64,000 nucleotides of DNA from Membranipora membranacea (GCA_914767715.1 OU612070.1:23240025-23304024), one strand, 5' to 3'; positions 43,401 through 56,183 are shown, numbered from the stretch's first letter. Notes: a model not told the origin generated them from the sequence alone. Numbers and translations are program-made.

Positions 43401-46400
43401 TGACGAGGCTAGTAGTTATTATGTGGATGTGATACTAGATGTAATGGAGTATTACCTGCATGAAGTTGTCTTGTATATATTGTAGAGCCTCCCTGTACAC
43501 CCAGCGAGATCCACTGCATTCCTGGCTCCACGTTAGGATGGTAGAGAGATTCTCTGGACTTATATTCTGTATTATATAATCCTCACATTCTGTGAACACA
43601 AAATCAAAAATTATTATTACCATATGAATATTATTTCATTCCCATTGTGCAACCGTTCTAACTGACCGCCTACATGAGGTTGGCTTAGCCTTGTCACTGG
43701 TGGCACTTTTTTGTATCGGTTGGTCCAACCTAAACAAAAAAGTGGCCGCCCGCCCGCCCGTGACAAGGCTAGAGCTGACCCATAAACATACAAATGCTCT
43801 ATCTTTACTGGTTGACCATATGGATAAAATAGAGTGAATTCAACAGTTTGGTTTGACATGACTAGCACAGTGCCCTCAGCTGATTCTGGTTAGCTTCTGG
43901 CAATCACCTAGGTCTTGGTTCTCATACATAGTATTGATTACATGTCTAGTCAGCCACAGGTGCTTTATATGACAGCCTCATAGAAACAGCATAACCAAAG
44001 GCATGGAACAATTAGGAGTCTCAACCTACGGCACTTCAATTGCAAGTGTAGTAGAAACGCAATTAGACTGATTGCTTTCCCATAGGAGACTGTAATTACA
44101 CCAGACAGCCTAATATGAGGTAATGTGTTACATAAACCTTACATACACCCTCCTCCCGCTCATAATTCTATGAGATAGCAGCGTGCTATAAGAAGCTTCA
44201 ATGATGTAAAATGGTCCCTAGGCGCATGTCTTAAGTTTATCAGCTAAGTTTAGCACAAATTTCCCTCACCCCAGTGTGCAGTAAGAGAATAAAATAGAGC
44301 GTATAGACACAAGCACCTGGGAGGTAGTGTCAGGATTGTCATTAATTGATGGCACACAATCCAGTAACCATTAGCTTCACACACTTTTCTGCATTAACAA
44401 TCAGTCGACAACCCCTGTCGCTATGCAGGTTGTGTCTAATAATATCCCAATCAATCAAATATCTATCAACAGGCTAACAGGTTGATCTGCAAAAACAAAG
44501 ATAAACTTGCCCCCCACAGTTTTGGACAACAAATTAATGTCTCAGCTGTGTAGACAATAATTTATTACTGGTATGATACACACAACACCTGTATGGGCAA
44601 AACCTCGTAATGAAGTCACCAGGCTTATAAATGAAGGTTACTTATAAAATGCATCTTGCTTTCCTTTTTGTTGGCCATAGATATGGAGTTGTAAGTGTAT
44701 ATAGATTGATCACAGAGGCTGTTTTTTTAAATGGTTTGAGGAGTGTAGTGACTTGTAAATATGAACAAAAATTGTTTTTGGACACACAACAATTCACTTA
44801 TAAGCCTTTGATGACTTTATAGTGAGGTTTTATGGTATGGAGAAAAAAACTAAGAGCCCCTTTTTCCTCAAGTGTCAATGTTGCAAAAACTTACTTTCAA
44901 TGAGTACGGGTAGCTCGAGGAAGTTACCGATGTGGTGTAACTCGATAGTTTCCTCTAGTAAGGTGATATTACAGCGTCCTGATACTATAGCCTGCGCTTC
45001 ACTCAGACTAGAAGACGTGATTGTTTTAGACTGTGAGTTGACTAGAGACAGATCAAGTTGATCCTATCAAAGTAATCAAAAGTTTAAGTACATAAACAAC
45101 ATCTGAGTGTTACAATAAGGTATTCTATTTCAAACCAGCTTGTAACTGCGGGTAAATTTTGAATTGTCTTTAGTTTCCAACTAAAGCTTGTGTATAATCA
45201 CAGCAAGGAACTTACAAGTTAAGCTCAACTGGTCTACCCCACAAACAAATATTACTAATCATTGTCAGAGTCATAGAGGGACTTCTCAACATGTAGAAAA
45301 ATACAATAGATAAGGTTTTAAACATTACAAGTTGAGGATAAGCACCAATAACATTTGAGAGGCCTCCATCAAACTTTGTTTGGTTTGTTGCCAACATACT
45401 AATTCTAACACAAGCTGTGAGTAGTTGGGTAAGTAACAGCTGGCTAATATACAGAATGAACAGTCAGTGACCTCCACATAATCAAATACACTTTTATTCC
45501 ACTATTGAAGATGAGAGCACTTAAACCAGTATATACTACACATGATCTCTAAAGCAGTCGCCATAAACAAGATTAGGAGTAGGAGGTGGCTCAGTTGGTG
45601 AGGGCTTCTTATAGGCAAGTGTTGGAGGTCTTGGGTTTTAATCCCGCTACAGTCTACTGAGTACTGGACTCAATTGATGCCCCCGGTGTGCTCTGACCTG
45701 CCTACAATTTGAGATCAACTTGGCGCCGAATATGGCACCTTTACTTCTTAGTCTTCGGACAGAGACAGAACTTGCGATTTCAACCCACATTTTTATCCCA
45801 CATCACTCACCTGGTACATGATTTTGAGGAGTAGATCAGCATATCTGTGACTGACCACTGAGTCGTCCAGTATGATCTCAGTTTTACTTGAGGACGCTGT
45901 AGCTGACTCTCCGGCAGCGTCAGGCTGACAGCGCCTACGCCTCTCTATTAGGTTACATAGTAACTTAGATCTGGCAGCTAATACGGCCGAGTGACACGCA
46001 AACTGAGCCAGCCTGACACTGTCACTACTCTGCTGATCTATAATTATATAACAGGTAGATTATATCGACATATTGCCAGAAGTAAGAGAAATATCACAGA
46101 GCATCAAAATAAGGCTTCAAGGAAATAAATTGTAAACACAGAGAGGAAAAAGGCTTTGTCAAATACCAAACTGCGACCCTTCCTCTGCATAGCTCAGATA
46201 GCACCATGGTTATATTTCTTATCTGAGCTATCACATAGTCATACAGAATTATGATACGAGACATTCTCGTGTTTTCTTTTTCACTCACTTGGAAGAGGAG
46301 TTCGTAGGAAGACAAGAATGACATCATCGTAGCTATCCTGAAAGTCTCGGAGCATCTGTGGAGCTGGTCTGCTGACACCGAATCGCTGACATACAGTGTC

Positions 46401-49400
46401 AAACTCTGAGTGTGTGATCACCTGAAAATATAAAATAGCAGTATAATATCAGTATATAAATACCAGTATATAAATACCAGTATAATAATAGTATATAGAT
46501 ATCAGTATAATATCAGTATAGTATCAGTATATAAAAATCAGTATAATACCAGTATATAAATATCAGTATAATATCAGTATATAAATATCGGTATAATACC
46601 AGTATAAGATTAGTATATAAATATCAGTATAATATCAGTATATAAATATCAGTATAATATCAGTACATAAAAATCAGTATAAGATCAGTATATAAATATC
46701 AGTATAATACCAGTATATAAATATCAGTATAATATCAGTATATAAATATCAGTATAATACCAGTATAATATTAGTATTATACTGGTATTATAGATATAGA
46801 TATAGATAGATATAGATAGGCTCAGATATATTGACATTTGTGACATTGACATATTATCATTAACACAATCCCTTAATTAGCATAAAAATAGACCAGCTGC
46901 CATGCTTAGCTTTGGCAAAACCTCTGGTAGCGGCTATCTCAAGGCAGGTTATAATATTGTCTATAATATTGTGTACACACACCATATTTCATCAGGCAAT
47001 ATCACAGTTTGCTAACAAAATCAGTAAGACAATAAGATTTTCTATGCATTTATCCAATCTATTTCAGAGATCTATCAACACCAATTGATATCGAATCCCA
47101 TTAACACTTCATATTTACTGATAGACCCCAACAGGCAGTCATTAACTCATTCATCTGTATATTAATTTCTTGAAACAACATTCTAGACACGGCATTGAGA
47201 CTAGGCATTGAGACTACCGATAATTCGCCTGCCGAATCTCATAATACAGCACTACAGTTAAAAATAATTATAGGCTTGGAAGAAAAATAGGATTTGTAAG
47301 TGAAACTTTTAAGGCCACTGTGACCAATGCTGTGACACAGTGGGATGCACATTGTAATCAAGAGCCAGGACTAAAAAATAGCAGCTAACATGCTGTATAT
47401 TATAAGGTCTTATCAGATCAAATATGACATTAGTCACAATCCCCTTCACTTCTCCGATCTGATTATTGTATACTATACTAGAGAGGCATGCTTTGTGTAT
47501 ATGACTGATAAAGTGACAGGTGTACCACTAAGCGGTTCTATCCTCACAGCTTATAACTGCAGCACTGAGTAGCCCTCACTCTGTGGTGTCATTCTAGGCA
47601 TATTTCATGTACATGTAAGCAAGATTACCGTATGTGTGTATGCAGGAGTACTTTTACCACATACATAATGTAGTTATGAACATTTATTGTTTTTCTCAAC
47701 CAAAAGAGCATAGACCATTCATAAGAAATCACGGAGTTGATGTTTGTGGGCTTGTGTCATTGTGATACCTGTCATGAACTAACTAACTGATAATTCTCCA
47801 AATTCTCAATCTTGCAGTTTTTGGCATAACTCTTGACATAATGTCAAATCAAATACCCATGAATCTATAATTACCTAAAAAGAATGTCATGTACTGTCGT
47901 CACATTACTTAGTTGCCTTGTCTAATGATATGCAAAAATATTCAAAGTTGTGAAATGGTGATGGCACAAATTTCCTTGTCACATGAGCTTTGAGTTAGAC
48001 AAGAAAATTTCCCTGTTTTTGCTTATTTCAACATCCGGTGTTGTATGCCTAACCACAGTAACCTTCCAGATACGAATCTGATTTCATGCAAAAGCCAAAC
48101 TGAAACTGAAAACCAATAGCAAATCAAACCGGAGTTAAAAGAGGATCTTCAGCATAAATTATTCAATACTGCCGAGGATGCTTTTCAAAATCTCAGACTA
48201 ATCATAGTAGTAGACTACGGTCGGAAATTAGCCAATTGAAACAAATTCAACTTATTTCAAGGTGGTACTCTCTCATACTTCTAAAACTGACATGGATAAA
48301 AATAAAGAACACTTTCTTGTATACCGAGCTACCTAAATGGAAAATCTGGCATGGAAGACTAACCCATGCAAGCCTACAATGATACACTGCAGACTATCAT
48401 ATAAATATATAAATACTAAATATAAATACTTTATAGTATTTATATTTTTGCGGCTACAGGCTAACAGGACTGTTATAACCACAGTAGTTACATATCTGCT
48501 CGTAACCAACCTGAGGTGGTGGAAGACAATCTGAGTAGAGGTAGTTTAAGAAGTGTATAAATATCTCTGTATCGTCCACAGGACTTGTGTGCGTGATGTC
48601 ATATACAGATAGCTTATACCCTCCAGTGCTGACGCTGCCGGACACAGTGTCATCTGAGGCCAGATCAGTCTCGCTCTCTGTCACCAACTACCGGAATATA
48701 AGAACAAATATTGTCATATTATCACACTGGTAGAGCTGCTGATGCTGTATATGAAAAGTTTTTTGAATATTTTAAAATACATAATAAAATTATAATATTT
48801 AAAAGCTTGCCATGACATAACACATGATTCTATATATCTAGTTCTCAATTTGAAGACAAATTGTTGGATTCAGTTTATGCTATCTGATAGACAAAAATTA
48901 ACTAAAATTTCTAAAATCACAGATTAATTACCCTTGGCACTGGCCTACCTTTCTGAAGAAGTTGGAGCGGCTTGCAAGGACTGTTTTGTGACAGGGATAT
49001 GAGCGTCCGTGGTGGATTATCTTAATATCGCAGCAGGCGTGTCTCTCAAATAGTGATAACAGGTCAGAGGTCAGGTTATGCATCGGAGGTCGAGCTGATG
49101 ATGCCTCGGCAGCTACCTGATGCAGAGTAATGGTCGACTCATAAATCTCCACTATAATATAAATCAGTTTAGTAGTTAAGTTAGCTAGTTTTGTGCTTGC
49201 TAAGGTGTTGGTTCTGCTGGGTAAGTAGAGTGAAACCAATCGAAGCCAACAAATTGGCAAGGTTCAGGTGATTTTTTTGTCAGCTAGCCATGAATATTGA
49301 TAGTTTAAACCTGCACGAAATCGGAACTCTTGCGCCTATAATATTATACTATTCTAGATATGTACTATGTGTTATACATACAACATAGACCCATTAAGGC

Positions 49401-49855
49401 CAAGATAAGGATTAAAACTCATGACAGTTGGACTATACCACCATTCTTCATGATACAGGAATAAAACAAATGAAACATCATTGTATCACAGAGTAATGGA
49501 TAAGGATAAAACTTAACTCTGTGATTTTAGTTTCATTGTATATTACATAGACTTAATTTACTCCCAGTAATATATCAAGTCTACGGTGTACTGCTGAGGA
49601 ATGATCTACACTACGTATTTCTGACTTACCGAGACGGGACAGTTCTACCGTAGTCCAGGTAGACAGTAGCTCTCTGAACTGCTTACATTGATCCTTATTA
49701 GGATGTTTACTATTATAGTGTATTATTCTCTTTAGTGTCTTACTTAGCTTCTTCCTCTTATCAAACTTTCTGCTCAGAGCTTGAGTAATGGCGGCTCGTC
49801 GCTGCTTAGAAGGCAAACCCGGGATCAGGGCTAAGTGACTATTAGCGCCACCCAT
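37412..49855 (-). CDS. BTBD7: BTB/POZ domain-containing protein 7 orthologue (15 coding exons, 994 aa)
   Basis: Minus-strand exons: 49855-49630, 49151-48949, 48687-48511, 46421-46289, 46037-45811, 45063-44895, 43589-43456, 42605-42455, 42054-41909, 41387-41193, 40362-40212, 39473-39340, 39027-38909, 38566-38352, 38016-37412. All phases join. In vertebrates BTBD7 regulates epithelial cell dynamics and branching (Snail2/E-cadherin axis). The N-terminus MGGANS keeps Gly2, a likely N-myristoylation site as in human MGANAS. BTB 1 spans about residues 80-200 (CDIKIIHHGRSYPCHKTVLA); BTB 2 about 225-375 (QFACHSAVLAARSKLL, IILDDSVVSHRYADLLL). A BACK-like region follows: CEDYIIQNISPENLSTIL, LQSDFLQASELDVLRAIINW, then EPNLVTHTAHSLARKGLKSK and NAVKRGLICTP, all close to human BTBD7. 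The C-terminal 250 residues are Ser/Pro-rich and poorly conserved. Human length is about 1130 aa. Confidence 0.95.
40129..40296. repeat. 84-bp tandem duplication across the BTBD7 exon 11 donor
   Basis: TTGAATACGAGTGATATTCT starts at 40129 and again at 40213; about 63 of the 84 bases are identical. The upstream copy (40213 onward) is the coding end of exon 11, with donor CAAG|GTATAG. The other copy lies just inside the intron, where the equivalent junction reads CAAGTTACAG and cannot act as the same donor. The coding frame stays open through both copies. Confidence 0.85.
42364..42422. mobile_element. Short inverted-repeat element (TAGCCTTGTCA family), copy 3
   Basis: Best-preserved hairpin of the family: AACCTTGTCATACAGCCACT on the left and AGTGGCTGCATGACAAGGCT on the right, around an A/T-rich loop. 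TATGGCACAG and TATGACACAG flank it (one mismatch), a likely target-site duplication of 8-10 bases. It lies in the intron between BTBD7 exons 8 and 9. Confidence 0.8.
43365..43411. mobile_element. Short inverted-repeat element (TAGCCTTGTCA family), copy 4
   Basis: TAGCCTAGTCACATGGCAAC against TCATGACGAGGCTA at the other end; only 47 bases and partly decayed. It lies in the intron between BTBD7 exons 7 and 8, 275 bases from copy 5. Confidence 0.6.
43686..43771. mobile_element. Short inverted-repeat element (TAGCCTTGTCA family), copy 5
   Basis: TAGCCTTGTCACTGGTGGCA on the left and GTGGCCGCCCGCCCGCCCGT, then GACAAGGCTA, on the right. The right arm has expanded to a (CCCG)n run. Long arms enclose a unique loop in the intron between BTBD7 exons 6 and 7. 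Confidence 0.75.
45576..45770 (+). mobile_element. tRNA-derived SINE, GTGGCTCAGTTGG family
   Basis: GGAGGTGGCTCAGTTGGTGA (A box) and CTTGGGTTTTAATCCCGC (B box) are spaced as in a tRNA, followed by a body with GAGATCAACTTGGCGCCGAA and a CTTCGG block near 45755. It lies in the intron between BTBD7 exons 5 and 6, antisense to the gene, and resembles the element at 33640-33792. Confidence 0.75.
46438..46800. repeat. AT-rich minisatellite, AGTATAATA(C/T)CAGTATATAAATA(C/T)C units
   Basis: A 25-26-bp composite unit built from CAGTATAATA and CAGTATATAAATAT is repeated about thirteen times in the BTBD7 intron just upstream of exon 4 on the coding strand. It ends in a short palindrome (AATATTAGTATTATACTGGT) and a GATATA run. 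Confidence 0.93.
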
Positions 49856-52800
49856 CTTAGGTAGTTAAAGGTTTGCTTTGTGAGATTACATGAACTCTTT
49901 GGTAACAGCGTATAATGAGTGTTCGATGATGAGATTCATAGGCTGTCAAATATCAGATGAAAGCTGTAGGCCTACTTCTTCGGGAATTATCTGTTTACAT
50001 TCTGGCAGAGTGATTTCTGCTCTAGATAAAGTCTGCTTTGGTAATCCTTAGAAGCTTTCCCGTGTGATTAACTGTTAATTCCAACTACAATGATAAGTGA
50101 ATAAATTGATGCATAATACAAAAAAATAGAAATGATATCACAGCAGACATTAATCCCAGCCCCTCTAGTTTTCACTATCCCAACTACAAAACATGTATTT
50201 ATTGAATCAGAAACCTTGCTGAGCGGGAGCATGAATGTGTCCAGTAGGCCTACTATTAAATTAACTTTGTACAGTAGCCTCAGTCCGCCCTTGACCAAAT
50301 AATGAATGAGACAAAACAGGCTATGCTCTTAAATGAAAAGTGTCAAGGCAAATAGCTCATTCTCCCATTATCTAATTATCGCAATATAAGTGAACCTAGT
50401 AGGCCTAGTAGTGAATAATTGGTCAAAAATCCTAGGGTAGGCTACTTGAATATAAATTTAGGCTTCACTCAGTAGACGTTAGGTGAATGGACAGGTTTAG
50501 GAATTGGTAAGATATGGGGTAAAAGTCGCTGGTAGACGAATGTAATTTACTGCTTGCGGAATTTGAGAAAGCCCAGAGAGTCTTTGTAAACAGCGCTATA
50601 GGCCTAAATATCATCTCTGAAAAATCTAGGCCTTTATATATATATATAACTCCCAGGACAGCTTCATATCATCTTCATTACTATTAGTTTTGATAACCAG
50701 ATACGATAGAGGTAAAATAAAAAAGAAGCTGATAGAAGTAGACAAAGTTTTGACAAGAGTCGGTCAGCTATCCAAGGACTGATAATTTTAGGGAAATACT
50801 AGCCCATCAACTCCAATCCTATGAGCTAGGTGTAACAACACAACAGAACAGGTGACTGACCAAGGAGTTAGAGGGCTGACTGTGACTCCTTGCTCATAGC
50901 AACTGGAGTAGTATGAGGACTGCTGAACTGAAGCCTCTACCATTCTCCCTGCCTCTACTTACTATAGCAAGAGAAAATATTAATCTTTCTATTCATTTAA
51001 ACCATTCTAGGCCTAGTCATAGAAAGGAGTAAGAGATCATAGTACCCTGCCTGTTGACCTTGGTCACCATTCATTTCCAGTGGGTTCTTTTTTGTGGTTT
51101 TACAGGAATTAATTAAGCCACCACCTCGAATCTTACCACTGACTAATTGTTATTTTACTACTACTACTCATTATCATAGACATGGTCTACATGCTATTCA
51201 GTAATAATAATGAGTGACTCACCTTTACCAATAATTTACACAGCCAGTTCTTTGGTAGACTAGATTTACCAATGTTTTGGATATTACTTTGGTTAGTTTC
51301 AATTCTGACTCACTCACCTATATATCTTACAATACTATACTAATTTCACCAAAGCCAAAGTATTGACATCCTAGCCTGAGTTTCTAGATCTCCATCTGGA
51401 CAGTCTGCATACCATCCATAAGACATTGAAACTCTCTCAGAAGTATTTGGACTATTTGCATTGAGTACAAAATAGCCTCAATTAAATCTATTTCGTAGAC
51501 AACTCAATATGCTATAGAAGAGGACACAACTCTGATTTCTAGTTTCCACTAGGATGTATTTTATGTGATAAAAAAGTGAGCAACCTTATTCCAAGGGTGG
51601 TATTAGTCAATAACAATGAGCGAAGATTTTCTCAATGTCTCTTCACTCAAACATTTTGGTAGTTTATCAAATAAGCATATTTGCTTCAAAGAGTCCACTC
51701 TTAAAGAATATTTCTATCAAGCACCGAACAATAAGGGAACAAAATCCTATGTGGCACCGCGACCTTAGTAGCCTGGGCAAGAAATGAACTGAGACCTTAT
51801 TAGGTAGCTTTCAATTGAAAGACACACAGATTATTGTTTACTGAATGATAGAAATTCATTTTGAGAATTATATATCCATGGATTGACCTGATCTCTTTAG
51901 GAATGTTGTTTGTAGGTGCTGACACAGTTTTGCATTATACTGGGATTTCATATACCATTAGCTATCCCCCACTGTCTTACCATGTAAAATAACCTAGAAA
52001 ACTGCTCCTATTCACCTGTGTTAAATTGAGCTGGAACTCCAGTGTGCCTCTTTAATCTGACCGAAGAAACTGATTTGTGCCTTCTATGTATGATTCCCGC
52101 ATGTATAAGTAAGTTTGATGCAGATATACACAATAAGAGAGGGTGGATAATATAGAGGCATTTAATGTTACGTGGACTAGATGATAGGAAAAAATACACG
52201 GAATGATGCATTTGGAATAAATGTAACGAGTAAAAAGAAAAATGTGAATAATAGTGATTCTGTCTACTGTTGCAATTATTCTCCCCAATGAATAAACACA
52301 AAAAAACATCACGCTTCAGCTAACTTCGGAAGCATCTTCATATCCCAAATACATGCAGGGTAATCTACCAATAACAGCAATTATGAGAAATATGACAAAT
52401 TCTCCCCTATGTACAAATTGACTGAACAACTCAGTCTGCAAAAAAAACCCATATGCTTGACAGATGGAAAAAATATTGCTGCCCTATGTCGCTTATATGC
52501 TAGAATTAATCATAAATGTTATGAAGAGAGAGACAGTTAAAACAAAGTGTTGGGTTAAAATTAATGACAATATTTCATATATACATTGCTCTTAGTATAA
52601 TTTGAGATACATTCCATCACCACCTAACTAAAGTCTTAAGATTAAATATTACGATTGTATTATATCTATATGTACAGAACACAGTAAATGCGTAGGAGGG
52701 TTGCTATCTACATTGAAGTATACTAAAAACAACAACATATATCATCCAGTGCGATAAATCAGGATCACCAATCGATTTTGTCAACCTTTAGCCGTGGGTA

Positions 52801-53492
52801 CTTTTTTATAGATCTGTGACCCCTTGATCAGCTAATCCGCTGAGTTATGTGTAACATTTAGATGGTAACACACAGTTATATACATGTAATATTGATGGTG
52901 AGATCATTCGTATTATCTTATTGTAGATTTGTTCATAGTAGATTTGTTCTCGAGAGAAGATGGTTGTCAATGAAACTTTGATGCTGACCATGCTATAGCT
53001 CTGCAATATTTCCATAGCTGCAAAATACAGATGAAATATATGAGCCCACAAAAGCATGCTCATTTGTTTACATAATACATTTATGTAAAGCAAATATATT
53101 ACCCATTCTTTTATCAAGCACTTTGTCCAAAACTTCCCATTTTCATGTCAGCTATTTATGAGTTATCTGTACATTTGCTAAGAGAGGATAATCCTTTGCT
53201 ATTCAATATTCATTACTTATGCCACATTTGTATCCAGGGCTACATGACGCGGAGTTCAAATCATATGAAACAGGGTCATATTTTCAATTAAAACCTCTAG
53301 CAAGCATATCTAAAAGTCATAATTGCTATGACGTAACAAAATTTAATATTCACCACAGTCTTTCAACCATTTTCAATGACATTCTCAGCATATTACTGAG
53401 TCGGTGAGATTCCCGTAATAATATTAGTAAATTGGAGAGTAAGCCCCTATATTCTCAAATCACTCACCACATTGACACGCAGGTATGACAAT
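49856..53492. other. Intergenic between BTBD7 and the zinc-finger gene
   Basis: No exon recognised. The left end must carry the BTBD7 promoter and leader. Small frames at 52008-52312 and 52845-53117 (minus strand) show no known domain. A copy of the GTTATCTGTACAT...GGATAAT core found near the ependymin genes occurs at 53161-53193. The right end is 3' untranslated sequence of the zinc-finger gene. Confidence 0.5.
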
Positions 53493-55094
53493 TTACTCGT
53501 ATCGTTGCTCTTGTGAGTTCTCAATCTCCTCGCCTTCTGCTGAATCCGTACCTCCTGTCTCAGACACGGGTTCACTTTTTATATCACTCATCACGAACGA
53601 AGCAGCATCAGATTCAAGGCCGGCAGCTTTAACTTGTTCGATAGCCCCATTCAAGAACAGATCCACCTGATGTTCCCCATTCATATGGCCATTAGCTTCA
53701 TCATTTTCTACAGCTTCTGTGCCTACTTCATCTGCAGGTTCCTCGTCATGGCTGATTTTAGTATCCCATGATTCCATGCCGAGACTGGATATATTTGCTT
53801 GGCAAATCTCTGGCCATTTTCCATGTACGTTTCCTCGGTGTCGGTTGAGCATTCCCTGGGTAGCATAAGAAACGCCACACTCAGGACATTCGAGGGGTGT
53901 AGTGCGGTTGTCAGGATGCTTCTCCATGAGGTGACGGGCCATGTTACCCTTGTGCATGAACTCACTGCAAAATTTACACTCTGAATACTTGTTATCAGGC
54001 TTAATGTTGTGAAATTCCGCTAAGTGTCTTGTTAGAGGACCGATGGCTTTGAATCGACGATCACACTCTGGGCATTTGTTAGGTGGAAGGACGTATGCCT
54101 CGGGATGCTTCATCTGAATATGCCTGGACAAATTCATTTTGGTCAAGATGTCTTGACAAATTTCACATCGGACGTAATCGTTCTTCTTCGACGGCTCATG
54201 AACCTGTCTATAATGTATTCGCATGTCGCTAGCTTTAGAGAATGTTTTATAGCATATGGAACATATACTCAGCCCAGATCCGGGCCCTCTGTTAACTTCG
54301 GGATGTTTGGCGGTAATGTGTCGGGCAAGATTTGCTTTCTGTACACGATCCTTACAAAGTTCACATTGAACTAAAGCATTCGGTGCCACGCCTCCTGTTC
54401 TTGTGATCAACATATTATTGTGCCCAGGTTTAACGGGAGTCTTCTCCTCTTTCAAGGGTTTGTATGGTGATTTCTTCTGACCTGTTGAACGCCTTGATAG
54501 TTTAGCTGATGGGGATGAGGGTTCTGGCTTGATATACTGTATTCTAGCAGACATGGAAAAGTCAGGTACTGATGCGTACAACTCTCTGACGCTCTTATCC
54601 CAAGCAGGATTCTCCATGTCTTTGATCAGAACTTGGTGCGGTTTCAGTGAATGAACTTCATAAGCATGTTTTCTTGCGTTACCCAAATGATTGACTCCTT
54701 TGCCACATTTAAAGCATACATACTTAAAGATATCGGTGTGTACTGTGGCATGGGAGAGGAAACTGTATGCTGACATTTGAGTCTCATCGCAATGAGGGCA
54801 ATCATACATCTTCTTTACCATTCCACCAGCCTCTCTCTTAGGGGAAGGGGTCCCAGGAGATCTTCTTGCTGAGTATGTTGACATTCTAGGTCTCTTGGCT
54901 GGTGAGGGAGTTATCATCCCATTATATATGCAGGTGTGTTGTCTAAGAGCGAAAATCGATGTGAACTTGTCATCGCATTTCTTGCATGCGTGCCTGAGAT
55001 AGCGAGAGTGGCTTAGCATATGATCAGTGAATGAGTTTAATTCTGTGCTGACATGGCTGCATTGTGTACACCTATAAGTCTTAGCATTACTCAT
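53493..55094 (-). CDS. C2H2 zinc-finger protein, coding sequence in a single exon (533 aa)
   Basis: About ten C2H2 fingers of mixed quality. The first, at residues 7-29 (YRCTQCSHVS...HMLSH), is good and the second is degenerate. A pair near 90-145 is followed by six regularly spaced fingers in the second half, where CELCKD/CEICQD and CPEC types alternate and end in RHI..KH or RH...H. Alternation of CxxCxxx..NxxRHI.xKHP with a longer finger looks like a duplicated two-finger unit. IKPEP (near 190) and IKSEP (near 510) are sumoylation consensus motifs. The C-terminus is acidic. A likely nuclear DNA-binding protein; I cannot assign an orthologue. An acceptor-like TTTTCCAG at 55118-55125, 23 bases upstream of the start, suggests an intron in the 5' leader. 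Confidence 0.92.
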   Translation of the reverse strand: MSNAKTYRCTQCSHVSTELNSFTDHMLSHSRYLRHACKKCDDKFTSIFALRQHTCIYNGMITPSPAKRPRMSTYSARRSPGTPSPKREAGGMVKKMYDCPHCDETQMSAYSFLSHATVHTDIFKYVCFKCGKGVNHLGNARKHAYEVHSLKPHQVLIKDMENPAWDKSVRELYASVPDFSMSARIQYIKPEPSSPSAKLSRRSTGQKKSPYKPLKEEKTPVKPGHNNMLITRTGGVAPNALVQCELCKDRVQKANLARHITAKHPEVNRGPGSGLSICSICYKTFSKASDMRIHYRQVHEPSKKNDYVRCEICQDILTKMNLSRHIQMKHPEAYVLPPNKCPECDRRFKAIGPLTRHLAEFHNIKPDNKYSECKFCSEFMHKGNMARHLMEKHPDNRTTPLECPECGVSYATQGMLNRHRGNVHGKWPEICQANISSLGMESWDTKISHDEEPADEVGTEAVENDEANGHMNGEHQVDLFLNGAIEQVKAAGLESDAASFVMSDIKSEPVSETGGTDSAEGEEIENSQEQRYE

Positions 55095-55791
55095 CTTGTC
55101 GATTCAGTATAAGTGACCTGGAAAATATTAAAGCGATCATTGCTAATGTAACCCATATTGAAAGGGGTTGTTGAGGTAAAAACTGGATTGATGATTATTG
55201 CGACACAGCAAAAGCCTACACACAGTCCAAAGCATGCACTAGTACTCGCAAGGCCATGCAAGATCTTAACAGTGAACAAAATTTGAAGCTTTTCTTGGTT
55301 TAAATTATGGATTGATGTAGTAAATGCCCTCTTCCCCTCCCAATAACATTGTACAAGCGGGGTATTGAGTTGACTGCACTGTAAAAGTCCGGGAACGACC
55401 TCTTTAATCACCAGGTTTAAATCACTGTAACGACCAGGTTTAAATCACTGTTAATGCTGACAATATAATAAAACTCTGATATATATGTTTGCATTGCTTG
55501 CGAGCTTCAAGCCTTTCGGTTTTACCAGTGTGTGTAGTTGTCCTTCCTTTCCAGCAATTCAAGTATGTGCCATATTCAACAGTCGAATTGGGAAATACTA
55601 TCTTCACGTGTTAATGGTTACAGCAAGTGGGCACCATTAAAAAAAAGCCTAGTGCTGTATGGACTATAGCCAGCTTTATGAAATAATCATAGTGCAGGGT
55701 ATGTTGGTGCAGCCCGTGATGCATGCTAAGTCATTTTAGGTAGGCCCTACTTAGTCCAACCCAACTAACACTCGAGTATTTTGAGACATGT

Positions 55792-55842
55792 GGCAGGTGC
55801 GGCTGTATGAGTCATGTCTAACGGCACTCATACAGCCCCTGC
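55792..55842. repeat. Hairpin with 17-20-bp arms
   Basis: GCAGGTGCGGCTGTATGAGT on the left and ACTCATACAGCCCCTGC on the right, with a three-base bulge and a 13-base loop. No clear flanking duplication. A related GTGCTGTATGAC follows at 55872. Confidence 0.75.
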
Positions 55843-56124
55843 AGCACAAACAAAAATGCTTAAAAGGCCTTGAGTGCTGTATGACAACGCACATTGTCAG
55901 CAACGGTTTTCAAATGTCAATTCAGAACAGGATAAAATCTTTGTTATGTCTGCAGTGCACTGTGCAACAGCCTGTGATAAACATGATATCAAGCTTATGC
56001 ACATTTCATGGGCAGAGGCTACTAACTTCATAACATCATAGACATCTGGAGTTACAAGCATGTATATTTTGCCAATGATCATCCTCTCCGCCCAAAAGAA
56101 ATTAAATTGTTTTTGGGGGAGAAG

Positions 56125-56183
56125 TAGGTTTTTGTCTTGCGGCCACCGAAAAAACTAAAACCTGTGGCCGCGCGACAAGGCTA
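56125..56183. mobile_element. Short inverted-repeat element (TAGCCTTGTCA family), copy 6
   Basis: TAGGTTTTTGTCTTGCGGCC on the left and GTGGCCGCGCGACAAGGCTA on the right. The left tip is decayed and the right arm is intact. No flanking duplication is clear. Confidence 0.65.
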
